36,184 nt of DNA from a bacterium. GTDB taxonomy: Bacteria; Campylobacterota; Campylobacteria; Campylobacterales; Sulfurimonadaceae. The stretch lies in the NCBI GenBank assembly GCA_018824305.1, contig JAHJGM010000021.1:1-36184 (forward strand). Direction: 5' to 3'. Positions 9,459-18,270 of this stretch are shown in pieces. Under the pieces are notes generated by a model. It ran no database searches, was not told the origin of the DNA, and worked only from the letters and a program-made list of their open reading frames with translations. Positions within the stretch are counted from its first letter, which is position 1, and each line of letters begins with the position of its first letter. The position numbers were made by a program, and so were the translations under genes.

Positions 9459-10847
9459 ATGTTTAGGTTTCTTTTATCATTTTTTTTATTAGTAAACTTA
9501 CTCGGTGCAACTGAAAATCAGGATATTTTGGCAAGAGCAGATGCTTTAGCCAGATCTGCTAAGACAAGTGATCTTTTTAAATCATATAACGACTACAAAA
9601 ACCTATATCTTCGCTCTATCATGAGTGATGATGACTCCTTAAAAATAAAATCGCTAAACGGTATCGTTGTTACAGGTAAAGAGTTACATATAGATGTATC
9701 TGAGTACTCACAGGAACTACGGGAACTAAACTCAAAAAAAACATATAAAACTTCTGACGGAACAAAAAAAACAAATACACAGCCCATATTACTTAGTTCA
9801 CTATCAAGATTGGAATCTATAAAATGGGACGACAATGATCTGGTATTGAGTTTTGACAGTGAACTAAAATCAGATCAGATTAAATACTTTGTGCTTCATG
9901 ATAATGTGAAAAACAGATACAGATACGTGTTTGACATCGATTCATCATCTATTACAAATAGTAAAGTCCTGACTAAAAGAGGCATTTCCCGTATAAATCT
10001 AAATCAATATAATCCAAAAACGGTTAGACTTGTTTTTGAAGACAGTGAAAAGATCAATATGCATTTTAGTTTGGATAAAAATGATTTGACGATCAGTTTA
10101 TTGCTAAAAGAGGAGAAAAAGTTTCAACCCAATGTAGCAAAAATAGTACAAAAAAGCTCTAAAAACAATAAGAACAAGATAATCGTGATCGATCCAGGTC
10201 ATGGAGGAAAAGATTCGGGTGCGATAGGATATAGACGTTATTATGAAAAAAACTTAGTTTTGAGTATCGCTCACGAATTAAGTTCAGCTCTAAAGAAACG
10301 CGGTTATACAGTTTATATGACAAGAGATAAAGATGTGTTTGTAAAACTGAAAGATCGTACGGCCTACGCAAATAATAAAGATGCCGATCTTTTTATATCC
10401 ATACATGCAAATGCGGTTTGCAGCTCTAAAGCAGAAAAAGCCTGTGGACTTGAGACATATTTTCTCTCTCCTTCAAGAAGTGCCAGAGCAACATCTGTCG
10501 CAGAACTGGAAAACTCGGCTGATCTTTCGGATATGAACGGTTATGGCAAATCGACATTTTTAAAATTTACCACAAATCTGACACGTATCGCATCAAATAA
10601 GCTTGCCATAGACCTGCAGCGCGGAATGCTCGGCAATCTTAGAAAATACCATAAAGATGTCGTAGATGCCGGAGTCAGAGAGGGACCGTTCTGGGTACTG
10701 GTAGGTGCTCAGATGCCCGCAGTCCTTGTAGAAGTCGGATTTATTACAAATCCTGATGAAGCTAAAAAGTTGGTCAATAAGACATATGAAAGAAATTTAG
10801 CTTATGGTTTGGCAAATGGGGTAGAGCGTTATTTTATGAATAACTGA
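9459..10847 (+). CDS. N-acetylmuramoyl-L-alanine amidase (Amidase_3)
   Basis: A 462-residue periplasmic zinc amidase that cleaves the lactyl-peptide bond of peptidoglycan, usually during daughter-cell separation. The signal peptide covers residues 1-16. An AMIN-like region precedes the catalytic domain at about 65-215. The catalytic part begins at IIVIDPGHGGKDSGA, with zinc ligands H248, E263 and H316 and catalytic E425 in VLVEVGF. An insertion between H316 and E425 (about 320-390) resembles the regulatory helix region of AmiC-type enzymes. It is the last gene of the operon and is followed by an intrinsic terminator at 10872. The homologue in C. jejuni sits in the same place and is called AmiA. 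Confidence 0.93.
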   Translation: MFRFLLSFFLLVNLLGATENQDILARADALARSAKTSDLFKSYNDYKNLYLRSIMSDDDSLKIKSLNGIVVTGKELHIDVSEYSQELRELNSKKTYKTSDGTKKTNTQPILLSSLSRLESIKWDDNDLVLSFDSELKSDQIKYFVLHDNVKNRYRYVFDIDSSSITNSKVLTKRGISRINLNQYNPKTVRLVFEDSEKINMHFSLDKNDLTISLLLKEEKKFQPNVAKIVQKSSKNNKNKIIVIDPGHGGKDSGAIGYRRYYEKNLVLSIAHELSSALKKRGYTVYMTRDKDVFVKLKDRTAYANNKDADLFISIHANAVCSSKAEKACGLETYFLSPSRSARATSVAELENSADLSDMNGYGKSTFLKFTTNLTRIASNKLAIDLQRGMLGNLRKYHKDVVDAGVREGPFWVLVGAQMPAVLVEVGFITNPDEAKKLVNKTYERNLAYGLANGVERYFMNN

Positions 10848-10861
10848 CCCTTAGAAAGGGT
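10847..10861 (+). terminator. Small stem-loop after the amidase gene
   Basis: ACCCTT and AAGGGT form a 6-bp stem with a 3-nt loop right at the amidase stop codon, followed by a weak GTAGTTTTG. It may be an auxiliary terminator or an mRNA 3'-end stabiliser. Confidence 0.4.
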
Positions 10862-10871
10862 GTAGTTTTGT

Positions 10872-10894
10872 AAGAGAGCCTAACTCTCTTTTTT
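10872..10894 (+). terminator. Intrinsic terminator of the pyrH operon
   Basis: AAGAGAG and CTCTCTT pair across a 5-nt loop, and the stem runs into a six-T stretch. It overlaps the last codons of the convergent DHH phosphoesterase gene. Confidence 0.75.
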
Positions 10895-11959
10895 GTACTC
10901 TAGGTTGCCCGCGACAGATTCTTTGTCAGCTATGAGTTTTTGTATCTGCTCTTTTACTTTATCGTAACGGTACTGCTCTTTGAAGCCGATGATACGTCCG
11001 CCTGAAGCGTTTGGATGTCCGCCTCCGTCAACCCATTCCTTCGCTATTTGTGAAACGCTTACCTTATTGTTTGCACGAAAACTCATCGTACCTCTTGAAC
11101 TTACATCTACGATAAAGTCATAATCATCGAATTTTGTCAAAAATCCGTTTCCGACGATGGAAGTATTGCCCACGCTGTAACTTAAAAAGCCTTTGTATCC
11201 TTTGTAGTAGATCGTCATATAGTCTGTTTTTTGCCCTAAAAGATTGACGATGTATGTGGTTGAAAGATTGTCGAGCGTGTCATCTTCATCTATAATGAAA
11301 AACTCTTTTTTCATCTTATGGATGGCATCATCAAGTGCGATGTTCGCTTTTTCTTTTTCTATAAAGGTAACTGCTTTTTGCAACAGTGAAAGTTTGTAAA
11401 ATCTGTCATCATCTCCAAATGTCACACGGTTTAGCTCTCTTGTCTCTGAGATAAGACGCATACAGACTTTTCCGAACTCGAAGTTAAATACCTCTTCTTG
11501 TTTCCAAAGATCGACCGCATTGACGATATCCACATATCTGTTCATCCACTCTACATCATTTAACTCAAAGTTCTCTTTGGCGTAGTCGTATGTAATTTTT
11601 GTCGCACAACGAGTAGTATCAAGATAGTACCATTCAAATTTGTTCGCACTGTCTTGACCGCTTCCGTGGTGATCTAGTAGAGTGATCTTGATATTTCTGC
11701 CTTTGTCATTTAACATGTTGACTTCTCTGTCGAGCCATCTTGACTCATCCATCGTGAGGTTTAGGTCTGTTATAAGGATGACGGCAGGTTTGTCGTTTGA
11801 TTTTATATCATCCATGATCTCTTCAAGTCTGCTTTTTACCTCTGCACCGTAGTTGGCATTGTAGCTTTTCATATTGTGCGGAGTGTAACTCATAACCAAT
11901 TGACAGCTATAGCCGTCAAGATCGGTGTGAGAGAGATGATATATATTTTGTTTATTCAA
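10880..11959 (-). CDS. DHH superfamily phosphoesterase (NrnB-like oligoribonuclease?)
   Basis: A 359-residue cytoplasmic protein of the DHH/DHHA1 superfamily. Metal-binding motifs are visible in order: H11-x-D13-x-D15 (HTDLDG), D65 in LITDLN, DHH at 96-98, a later Asp in the NAVDLW region near 150, and the DHHA1 substrate motif GGGHPNASGG at 312-321. Known relatives degrade short RNA or DNA oligonucleotides or cyclic-dinucleotide products with Mn2+; the NrnB/cAMP-phosphodiesterase group is the nearest match I can name. The start is TTG with an AAGGA Shine-Dalgarno sequence 7 nt away. It follows flhA by 30 bp and probably shares its transcript. Confidence 0.82.
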   Translation of the reverse strand: MNKQNIYHLSHTDLDGYSCQLVMSYTPHNMKSYNANYGAEVKSRLEEIMDDIKSNDKPAVILITDLNLTMDESRWLDREVNMLNDKGRNIKITLLDHHGSGQDSANKFEWYYLDTTRCATKITYDYAKENFELNDVEWMNRYVDIVNAVDLWKQEEVFNFEFGKVCMRLISETRELNRVTFGDDDRFYKLSLLQKAVTFIEKEKANIALDDAIHKMKKEFFIIDEDDTLDNLSTTYIVNLLGQKTDYMTIYYKGYKGFLSYSVGNTSIVGNGFLTKFDDYDFIVDVSSRGTMSFRANNKVSVSQIAKEWVDGGGHPNASGGRIIGFKEQYRYDKVKEQIQKLIADKESVAGNLEYKKES

Positions 11960-11989
11960 TTTTTTTCCTTTTTTAGTTTTACGTGAAGT

Positions 11990-14167
11990 CTAGGCAATAT
12001 CTATAGAGCCCATTACTTCAAATTTTGCATTTGAGTCTATCTCAGCGTGAGAGAGCGTCACCACATCAAGACTGAACCTTTCAAATATCTCTGCAACAGG
12101 ACGGCGAAGCTGAGGATCGACGATGATGATAACAGGAGATATCCCTTTTTGCAGAGCATCTGTCGCTTTTTGGCTTGTCGCTTGGATGAGACTGTTGATC
12201 TCGCCGACATTGAGTAAAAGATTTCTTACTCCGTCTTGCTCTTTTGATTTTTCCAGCATCATCTGTTCACTTGCAGTCGTAAATGTCAGCAGATGGATCA
12301 TGCCGTTATCACCCGCATACATCTGAGTGATGACGCGGGAGAGTTTTGCACGGACCTGCTCGGTGATGATGTCCACATTTTTTGTATACTCGCCGATATC
12401 TGCTATGGTCTCTAGGATCGAGAGCATATCTTTAAGCGGTATCTTTTCATGTAAAAGGGCTTTGAATACTCTTTGAATAAGTCCGACACTCGCGACTTTA
12501 AGCACATCATCCACGACAACAGGGTAGTTTTCTTTGATCTTGTTGACAAGAGATTGTACCTCTTGACGAGTAAGCAGGTCTTCGGCGTAGCGTTTTACAA
12601 GCTCGCTCATATGTGTTGAGATGACCGTTGCAGGATCGACGACAGTATAACCGTTGATGATCGCATCCTCTTTTTGATTTGGTTTTATCCACAGAGCATC
12701 AAGTCCAAATGCTGGTTCTTTTGTCGGCTCACCGTCAATGTCCCCTGTAGCCATTCCACTGTCCATTGCCAAAAACTTATCGGGTACGATCGTTCCTTCT
12801 CCGATAGAGATACCTTTTAAAAGTATCTGATACTGGTTTGGTTTGAGGTGCAGATTATCGCGTATACGCACTTGCGGCATCAAAAATCCAAAATCAGAAG
12901 CGATCTTTCGGCGCATTGAACGGATACGCTCTAAAAGGTCTCCGCCTTGAGTAGAATCCGCAAGACGGATAAGCTGATAACCCAAAGTAAGTTCGAGCAT
13001 CTCGACTTTTAAGATATCCTCTAATGCTGCTTCTTCCTCTTTTGCTATCTCTTCATTTGATTTAGAAGCTGTTTTTGACTGTGTGGATGCGGCTAGTTTT
13101 TCCTCTTCCTCTTTTTTCTCTTTGCTGAGTGGAGAAAGAGCATCGAGAATGGTCAGTTCGCCCAGTTCATATTTGTAAAGTGCGTATCCAAGACCTAAAA
13201 AGATAAAACCGACAAATCCCATAGATAGAGTCGGAAGACCAGGGACAAGTGCAAACATAACCATAATACCGCCGACGATGATCATGTTTTTGGCATTGCC
13301 CATCATCTGCTTGATGGTACCCTCTGCAAAATTATTACCGTCACTGGATGAACGAGTGATCATAATACCTGTGGCAGTAGAGACGATGAGTGCGGGGATC
13401 TGCCCCACAAGTCCGTCACCGATGGTTAGGATCGTAAATGTAGAAGCACTGCTTGAAACGGTCATGCCGTGTTGAAATACACCGATCAAAAAACCGCCGA
13501 TGATATTGACAAGTGTAATGATGATACCTGCTACCGCATCGCCCTTTACGAATTTACTAGACCCGTCCATTGCTCCGTAAAAGTTTGCATCTTGAAGGAT
13601 CTCCGCACGTCTTTGTTTGGCTTGTTCATCATCGATAAGTCCCGCATTAAGGTCTGCATCGACTGCCATCTGTTTACCGGGCATCGAGTCGAGCGTGAAA
13701 CGGGCAGCGACCTCTGCGACCCTTCCGGCACCTTTAGTGATGACCATAAAGTTGATGATGACAAGAATGGTAAAGACGATGATCCCGATAACAAAGTTAC
13801 CGCCCACGACGAAGTTACCAAAGCTGGTGATGATATCACTGACGGCTTGAGGGCCTTCGTTCCCATGGCTTAAGATCATCCTTGTGGTCGCTACGTTGAG
13901 TGAAAGCCTAAACAGAGTCACGATTAGGATGATAGTAGGAAAGGTGGTCAAATCCGTCGGTTTTGGTATATAAAGCGAGATCAAAAGGATCAGTACTGCA
14001 ATAGCGATGGAGATAGTAAGCATAAAATCGAGTACACCGCTTGGAAGTGGTACGATAATGATCGCGATGATAGCGACGACAAAAAGTACGACACTTAGAT
14101 CACGTTGACCGATTAAAAAATTTAGAGATTGACTTATCTGTTTTCTAAAAGGTATTTTTTTTTCCAA
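11990..14167 (-). CDS. flhA: Flagellar biosynthesis protein FlhA
   Basis: A 725-residue core component of the flagellar type III export gate in the inner membrane. The N-terminal third has about eight membrane segments between residues 20 and 330. The conserved cytoplasmic FHIPEP-family loop is present (RFTLDSMPGKQMAVDADLNAG). A charged linker rich in Glu/Lys and Ser/Thr (about 345-380) joins the C-terminal cytoplasmic domain that docks chaperone-substrate complexes. The start appears to be TTG, 3 bp after the rrf2 stop and with an AGAAGAG element upstream, so translation is probably coupled to rrf2. In Campylobacterota, assembly of this export gate also gates sigma-54 flagellar transcription. 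Confidence 0.97.
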   Translation of the reverse strand: MEKKIPFRKQISQSLNFLIGQRDLSVVLFVVAIIAIIIVPLPSGVLDFMLTISIAIAVLILLISLYIPKPTDLTTFPTIILIVTLFRLSLNVATTRMILSHGNEGPQAVSDIITSFGNFVVGGNFVIGIIVFTILVIINFMVITKGAGRVAEVAARFTLDSMPGKQMAVDADLNAGLIDDEQAKQRRAEILQDANFYGAMDGSSKFVKGDAVAGIIITLVNIIGGFLIGVFQHGMTVSSSASTFTILTIGDGLVGQIPALIVSTATGIMITRSSSDGNNFAEGTIKQMMGNAKNMIIVGGIMVMFALVPGLPTLSMGFVGFIFLGLGYALYKYELGELTILDALSPLSKEKKEEEEKLAASTQSKTASKSNEEIAKEEEAALEDILKVEMLELTLGYQLIRLADSTQGGDLLERIRSMRRKIASDFGFLMPQVRIRDNLHLKPNQYQILLKGISIGEGTIVPDKFLAMDSGMATGDIDGEPTKEPAFGLDALWIKPNQKEDAIINGYTVVDPATVISTHMSELVKRYAEDLLTRQEVQSLVNKIKENYPVVVDDVLKVASVGLIQRVFKALLHEKIPLKDMLSILETIADIGEYTKNVDIITEQVRAKLSRVITQMYAGDNGMIHLLTFTTASEQMMLEKSKEQDGVRNLLLNVGEINSLIQATSQKATDALQKGISPVIIIVDPQLRRPVAEIFERFSLDVVTLSHAEIDSNAKFEVMGSIDIA

Positions 14168-14170
14168 ATG

Positions 14171-14575
14171 TTACTCTTCTATCAGATCTGCGATTGTAAG
14201 TGTGTCTAAAAAGTTGTCGATTTTATTTTGAAGTTTATTTAAAAACGGCCATAATGAACAGCTTTTTGCTTTATCCGAAGGGCATGAACTTTCAGAAGGA
14301 GAGCAGTCAAAAACTGCCGGATTTTTTCCCTCGACTGCACACATGACTTCCAAGATAGTGATATCTTCACTTTTTTTTATCAGTTCAAATCCGCCGTTTA
14401 CTCCCTTAAATGATTGAAGTATGTGTTGTCTTGTAAGAGATTGCAAGATTTTTGATAAAAAACTTTTTGAGATATTAAGCTCTTTTGATAGGGTGTCGGA
14501 ATCCATAGGTCCCGAAGCTTTTGCTAAAACGACTAAAGATAAAAGAGCGTATTCGCTCGCGCGTGTCATTAACAT
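14171..14575 (-). CDS. Rrf2 family transcriptional regulator, probably Fe-S binding
   Basis: A 134-residue winged-helix regulator beginning MLMTRASEYAL, the usual Rrf2 start. The DNA-binding helix lies near residues 35-50 (SKSFLSKILQSL). Cysteines C79, C91, C98 and C106 cluster in the region where IscR, NsrR and RsrR hold an Fe-S centre; spacing differs from IscR (Cx5Cx5C), so the ligand set is uncertain. Its promoter region (14590-14640) has two TATAAT-like boxes read leftward. The gene is immediately upstream of flhA, an arrangement also found in C. jejuni, which suggests redox or NO sensing may influence the operon. Confidence 0.87.
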   Translation of the reverse strand: MLMTRASEYALLSLVVLAKASGPMDSDTLSKELNISKSFLSKILQSLTRQHILQSFKGVNGGFELIKKSEDITILEVMCAVEGKNPAVFDCSPSESSCPSDKAKSCSLWPFLNKLQNKIDNFLDTLTIADLIEE

Positions 14576-14665
14576 AGATGGTAGTTTCCTAAAAGTGTAT
14601 AAATTATAGGTATTATATCTAAAAAAATATTTTACACGCTTGTAGAGAATTTGAGATTTTTTAGA

Positions 14666-14671
14666 TATAAT
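14666..14671 (+). promoter_or_regulatory. -10 box of rpsO, with a leader stem-loop
   Basis: TATAAT lies 53 bp upstream of the rpsO start codon. Just downstream, GCTTC (14675-14679) can pair with GAAGC (14691-14695). Ribosomal protein S15 represses its own translation in several bacteria through leader structures that differ between lineages, so this leader is a candidate; the structure is only a 5-bp stem. Confidence 0.45.
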
Positions 14672-14724
14672 TTCGCTTCGGCTTTATTTAGAAGCTAGAT
14701 TATTATACCATTCAGGAGGCTATT

Positions 14725-15000
14725 ATGGCTTTAGATTCGGCTAAAAAATTAGAAATTGTTGCAAAATACGGACGTAGTGAAAATGATACTGGTTCAAGCG
14801 AAGTGCAAATCGCGCTTTTAAGTACTCGTATTGAAGAATTAACTTCTCACCTTAAAGTATTCAAAAAAGATCACGCATCTCGTTTAGGTCTTCTTAAATT
14901 AGTTGGTCAACGTCGTCGTTTGATGCGTTACTTCAAGGCTAAAAACAGAGAAGCTTACAATAAACTTGTAGCAGATCTAGGTATCCGCGATAATATATAA
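14725..15000 (+). CDS. rpsO: 30S ribosomal protein S15
   Basis: A 91-residue S15 protein that binds the central domain of 16S rRNA and contributes to an inter-subunit bridge. The family signature around [28 protein letters not shown] is complete. A strong Shine-Dalgarno sequence (AGGAGG) precedes the ATG. It stands alone, with its own promoter and two 3' stem-loops, and is divergent from rrf2-flhA as in C. jejuni. Confidence 0.97.
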   Translation: MALDSAKKLEIVAKYGRSENDTGSSEVQIALLSTRIEELTSHLKVFKKDHASRLGLLKLVGQRRRLMRYFKAKNREAYNKLVADLGIRDNI

Positions 15001-15012
15001 CTAATGTTATAT

Positions 15013-15060
15013 GTTCAATGAGCAAAGCCCATTGAACAGCAGGGACAAATTGTCCCCTGC
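15013..15060 (+). terminator. Tandem stem-loops after rpsO
   Basis: Two hairpins lie in succession: GTTCAATG/CATTGAAC (15013-15037, 9-nt loop) and GCAGGGACAA/TTGTCCCCTGC (15039-15060). Neither is followed by a T-run. They may block read-through into the convergent kdsB gene or protect the rpsO mRNA. Confidence 0.5.
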
Positions 15061-15114
15061 AACCCCCTAAAGCTATGAAAAATATCTTTTTCGAGACTTA
15101 CAAAGTACTAAACT

Positions 15115-15834
15115 TTATTTAAGAAAAATCTCCACCGCTCTTTTGAGATCCTCCTCGGTATCTATACCAAAACCCGTACTTGAAACCTTTACCATAGAAA
15201 TTTTCTTTTGATGATAAATCGCACGCAGTTGTTCAAGTTTTTCTATATCTTCTATCGGAGCATCGTTTAGATTACAAAACTCATAGAGACTTTTTTTGGT
15301 AAAACCGTATATCCCGATATGCCCAAAATAGGTTGCGTCACCGCTTCTGTTGTATGGAATAGGTGATCTTGAGAAGTAAATGGCATTCTCTTTATCGTCA
15401 AGGATCACTTTGACAAGGTTGGGGTCTTGTGCCGACTCGTTGTTGATCGCATTAAAACAGCTTCCCATGACAAACTCTGCATTCTGGCTTTTGAGCAGTT
15501 CGAGTCTTTCGATCAATGCTTTTACTACATTTATCTCGATGAACGGTTCATCTGCCTGAACATTGATGATAAGTTCATCATCGGCGATATCTAGAAGCTG
15601 TGCACATTCGTTGATGCGGTCTGTTCCGCTTTTGTGTGTGAGAGATGTCATCATCGCTTTTATGCCGTGAGCTTTACATGTAGAGACGATAAGCTCATCA
15701 TCGGTAGCAACAACAACGTCATCGATCGAACTTACAGCTTTCGCTGTACGAACTACCATCGGTAACCCGCCTATATCTGCCAAAACTTTTTGCGGAAACC
15801 TTGTAGAAGCCAAACGTGCAGGAATAATTATCAT
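15115..15834 (-). CDS. kdsB: 3-deoxy-manno-octulosonate cytidylyltransferase
   Basis: A 239-residue cytoplasmic enzyme that activates Kdo with CTP to give CMP-Kdo for lipid A/LPS core assembly. The N-terminus IIIPARLASTRFPQKVLADIGG is the nucleotide-binding signature, and INVQADEPFI carries a metal-binding acidic residue. A later HIGIYGFTK segment is typical of KdsB. Length is normal. It is transcribed divergently from the methyltransferase gene, with a TATAAT on the minus strand at 15864-15869. A TTACATGTAG near-palindrome falls in its coding sequence at 15674. Confidence 0.95.
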   Translation of the reverse strand: MIIIPARLASTRFPQKVLADIGGLPMVVRTAKAVSSIDDVVVATDDELIVSTCKAHGIKAMMTSLTHKSGTDRINECAQLLDIADDELIINVQADEPFIEINVVKALIERLELLKSQNAEFVMGSCFNAINNESAQDPNLVKVILDDKENAIYFSRSPIPYNRSGDATYFGHIGIYGFTKKSLYEFCNLNDAPIEDIEKLEQLRAIYHQKKISMVKVSSTGFGIDTEEDLKRAVEIFLK

Positions 15835-15850
15835 TTAATGCCCTTAGAGT

Positions 15851-15869
15851 TATAATTACGGCAATTATA
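15851..15869. promoter_or_regulatory. Back-to-back -10 boxes for kdsB and the methyltransferase operon
   Basis: The plus strand has TATAAT at 15851-15856, for the rightward operon with a leader of about 23 nt. The minus strand has TATAAT at 15864-15869, for kdsB. The two boxes are only 7 bp apart, so the promoters must overlap and may compete. Confidence 0.45.
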
Positions 15870-15885
15870 TCAAAAAAGGGTGTTT

Positions 15886-16581
15886 ATGACACTTTATCAG
15901 CCTGAGTCCGGGTACTGTTACAACAGTGATTCCGTCTTTCTTTATAATTTTATAGACTCTTTCAAACCGCGCGGCAGAATGCTTGATGTGGGTGCGGGTT
16001 GCGGGATCGTCGGACTGCTTGTGGCGAGGGATAATGAAAAAGTCGAACTGCATGCTGTTGAAAAGCAAGAGATATTTGTCAAATATGCCACCAAAAATGC
16101 TAAAGTAAACGAGATAAATTATAACATACACCATACGGATTTTTTAGAGTATGAAGATGAAAAAGGGTTTGATTATATAGTCTCAAATCCGCCTTTTTAT
16201 CATGACGGTGCGGCAAAAAGTGAAAATAAGATGCTTTTTCACGCAAGATATAACGTGAACCTTCCTTTAAAACAGTTTTTTAAAAAGGCGGCAAGCCTTT
16301 TGGCTCCAAAGGGGCATTTTATATTTTGCTATGATGCAAAGCAGTTCGCACTCATCTGTGCCGAACTTTCAGATGCTAAATTAAGAGTAGTTGATGTACA
16401 ATTCGTACATCCGAAAATTGACAGAAGTGCATCTTTAGTGATGTTACATGTAAGAAAAAATTCTAAATCACTTTTAAATGTCTTGCCTCCGTTCATAGCT
16501 TTTGACGGAGACAAATTTTCAAAAGCCTCAGAGTTAGTATATGAAAAAGCGAGGACAAATAGCGTAAAATGTCAGATTTAA
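15886..16581 (+). CDS. N6-adenine methyltransferase, TrmN6/YfiC-like (tRNA1Val A37) family
   Basis: A 231-residue SAM-dependent methyltransferase. The SAM site is DVGAGCGIVGLL near residue 35 and the N6-adenine motif is SNPPFYHDG near residue 100. The N-terminal YQPESGYCYNSDSVFL segment is characteristic of the TrmN6/YfiC family, which methylates A37 of tRNA1(Val). ATG 15886 is preferred over GTG 15880 because AAAAGGG lies 5 nt upstream of it. It overlaps the next gene. An exact TTACATGTAA copy at 16444 encodes part of LHVRK. Confidence 0.82.
   Translation: MTLYQPESGYCYNSDSVFLYNFIDSFKPRGRMLDVGAGCGIVGLLVARDNEKVELHAVEKQEIFVKYATKNAKVNEINYNIHHTDFLEYEDEKGFDYIVSNPPFYHDGAAKSENKMLFHARYNVNLPLKQFFKKAASLLAPKGHFIFCYDAKQFALICAELSDAKLRVVDVQFVHPKIDRSASLVMLHVRKNSKSLLNVLPPFIAFDGDKFSKASELVYEKARTNSVKCQI
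16444..16453. repeat. TTACATGTAA palindrome inside the methyltransferase gene
   Basis: An exact copy in a reading register different from the Thr-Cys-Lys copies (here M-L-H-V-R). Conservation of the word across reading frames points to selection at DNA level rather than protein level. Confidence 0.85.
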
Positions 16582-16949
16582 TGAGAAAAGATGGTTTTGC
16601 TTATGCTTTTGATCCTTCAAAATGCGAGACTTGTGAGGGGAGATGCTGTACCGGTGAGAGCGGGTATATTTATATCTCACAAGAGGAGATATTAAACATT
16701 GCGGCACTTTTACAGCTCGATATACCGACATTTGTAGAGACATACCTCTTCAAAAAGGGCTATAAATACTCTATAAAAGAGGTCGTACATGAGGGTTCTA
16801 ATGACTGTATATTTTTTGACAGAAAGATAAACGGCTGCAGTATTTATGAGGCGAGACCGACTCAGTGCAGAACTTTTCCTTTTTGGGATTATTTCAGACA
16901 AAGAGTCGATGAATTAAAACAAGAATGTCCAGGAATACTAGATGACTAA
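16569..16949 (+). CDS. YkgJ family cysteine-cluster protein
   Basis: A 126-residue small cytoplasmic protein with eight cysteines in the pattern of the YkgJ (zinc- or iron-chelating) family: C19, C22, C26, C27 (CETCEGRCC), then C80, C90, C100 (CSIYEARPTQC) and C120. The biochemical role of the family is not established. It overlaps the methyltransferase gene by 13 bp and the lipoprotein gene by 8 bp. An alternative ATG at 16581 would overlap the previous stop by 1 bp (TAATG). The same neighbours occur in C. jejuni. Confidence 0.85.
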   Translation: MSDLMRKDGFAYAFDPSKCETCEGRCCTGESGYIYISQEEILNIAALLQLDIPTFVETYLFKKGYKYSIKEVVHEGSNDCIFFDRKINGCSIYEARPTQCRTFPFWDYFRQRVDELKQECPGILDD

Positions 16950-18270
16950 ATTTATATTTTTTATCCTTGTCTCTGTCTTCTTCATAGGATGCCACGGTGT
17001 CAGCGACGTCAAACCAGATGAAAAAGCCTTTGAGGGTGAAGACAGGTATGTCATGTTCGCGCTTGAAGCGGAAAAATTAGGTGATTATAACTCATCTGCA
17101 TCTTTGTTTAACACGGTGTATAAGGCATCGGGAAAAAAAGAGTATCTGTACAGATCACTTCTTGGACTGCTCAATTCAAATCAGTACGAAACACTTTTAG
17201 AAAGATCGATTGAACATCAAAAAGATTTTCCCGATGACAGTTCGCTTAAAAGATATGAGATTTTGGCTCTTGTCGATCTCGATCGGTTAGAAGACGCAAA
17301 AAATAGAGCGATCGAACTTGTAAACACGACAAAAGAACCCGATGATTACATCCTTGTGAGTAATATTTACATAAAACAAAATCATTTTAAAACGGCATTG
17401 AAATATCTTGAGAGTGCTTATAACGTAAACTATAATGAGAAGATATTGGACAAGATGGCTATCATCTTATATGTCAATCTACAAAGAAAAAGTGAAGCGC
17501 TTGCTTATCTGGAATCGCACATCAGGATTCACGGTTGTTCAAAACTCATCTGTCTGAGACTGGCAGGATTTTACAGTAATGAGAACAACGTAGAGGGGAT
17601 GCTGACCACATATTTGAGACTTTATGAGATAGAGCCTTCCGATGAGGTCGCTCAAAACATCATTAAATTATACGGATATCAAAAAGATTACTCAAAACTG
17701 ATGTTCTTTTTAGAAGAGTGCAATTGCGATAACGATCTGTTGCTACAGCTGTATGTAGAAGGGAAGCTTTATGATAAAGCTTCTGATCTGGCGAAAAAGC
17801 TTTATGCACAAAACTATGATCCCCAGTATTTAGCTCAAAGTGCGATATATAAATATGAGAGCCTTGATAAAAAAAAGGATAAAAAAAGCATAATCAAAAT
17901 CCTAAAAGATCTGAAAGATGCCGTAGACCTTGATCCAAGAGCACAGTATCTAAACTACCTCGGCTACTTGATGATAGAGCACAATCTCAATGTAAAAGAG
18001 GGGATGGATTATGTCAGAGAAGCTCTCAAAGAGGAGCCAAACTCTGCATATTATCTCGATTCGCTTGCATGGGGATACTATAAACTTCATCAATGTACAA
18101 AAGCAAAAACGATCATGGATCAGGTCGTAAAAGATATAGGTCTTAAAGACGTGGAAGCAAAAGAACATTTCGATGCGATCGATAAATGTATAAAAGCGAT
18201 CAAGCATAAAAAAGTGAAAAAACATAAAAAAGTTGTAAAAAAGAAAGTAAAGGGAAAAAAGAGTAAATGA
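16942..18270 (+). CDS. TPR-repeat lipoprotein with lysine-rich C-terminus
   Basis: A 442-residue protein with a lipoprotein signal peptide: hydrophobic residues 4-15 and lipobox FIG-C17. Helical TPR/Sel1-like repeats cover most of residues 35-405. The last 25 residues are almost all Lys, Val and His ([10 protein letters not shown] then [10 protein letters not shown]), a strongly basic tail. It probably sits on a membrane in the periplasm as a scaffold for protein interactions; the partner is unknown. A similar lipoprotein lies next to trpC in C. jejuni. It overlaps trpC by 4 bp (ATGA). Confidence 0.8.
   Translation: MTKFIFFILVSVFFIGCHGVSDVKPDEKAFEGEDRYVMFALEAEKLGDYNSSASLFNTVYKASGKKEYLYRSLLGLLNSNQYETLLERSIEHQKDFPDDSSLKRYEILALVDLDRLEDAKNRAIELVNTTKEPDDYILVSNIYIKQNHFKTALKYLESAYNVNYNEKILDKMAIILYVNLQRKSEALAYLESHIRIHGCSKLICLRLAGFYSNENNVEGMLTTYLRLYEIEPSDEVAQNIIKLYGYQKDYSKLMFFLEECNCDNDLLLQLYVEGKLYDKASDLAKKLYAQNYDPQYLAQSAIYKYESLDKKKDKKSIIKILKDLKDAVDLDPRAQYLNYLGYLMIEHNLNVKEGMDYVREALKEEPNSAYYLDSLAWGYYKLHQCTKAKTIMDQVVKDIGLKDVEAKEHFDAIDKCIKAIKHKKVKKHKKVVKKKVKGKKSK

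Noticed and set aside
13469-13873. 134-codon open frame antisense to flhA
   Set aside because: It is a shadow of strongly biased flhA codons. The peptide is rich in Asp and has no start signal.
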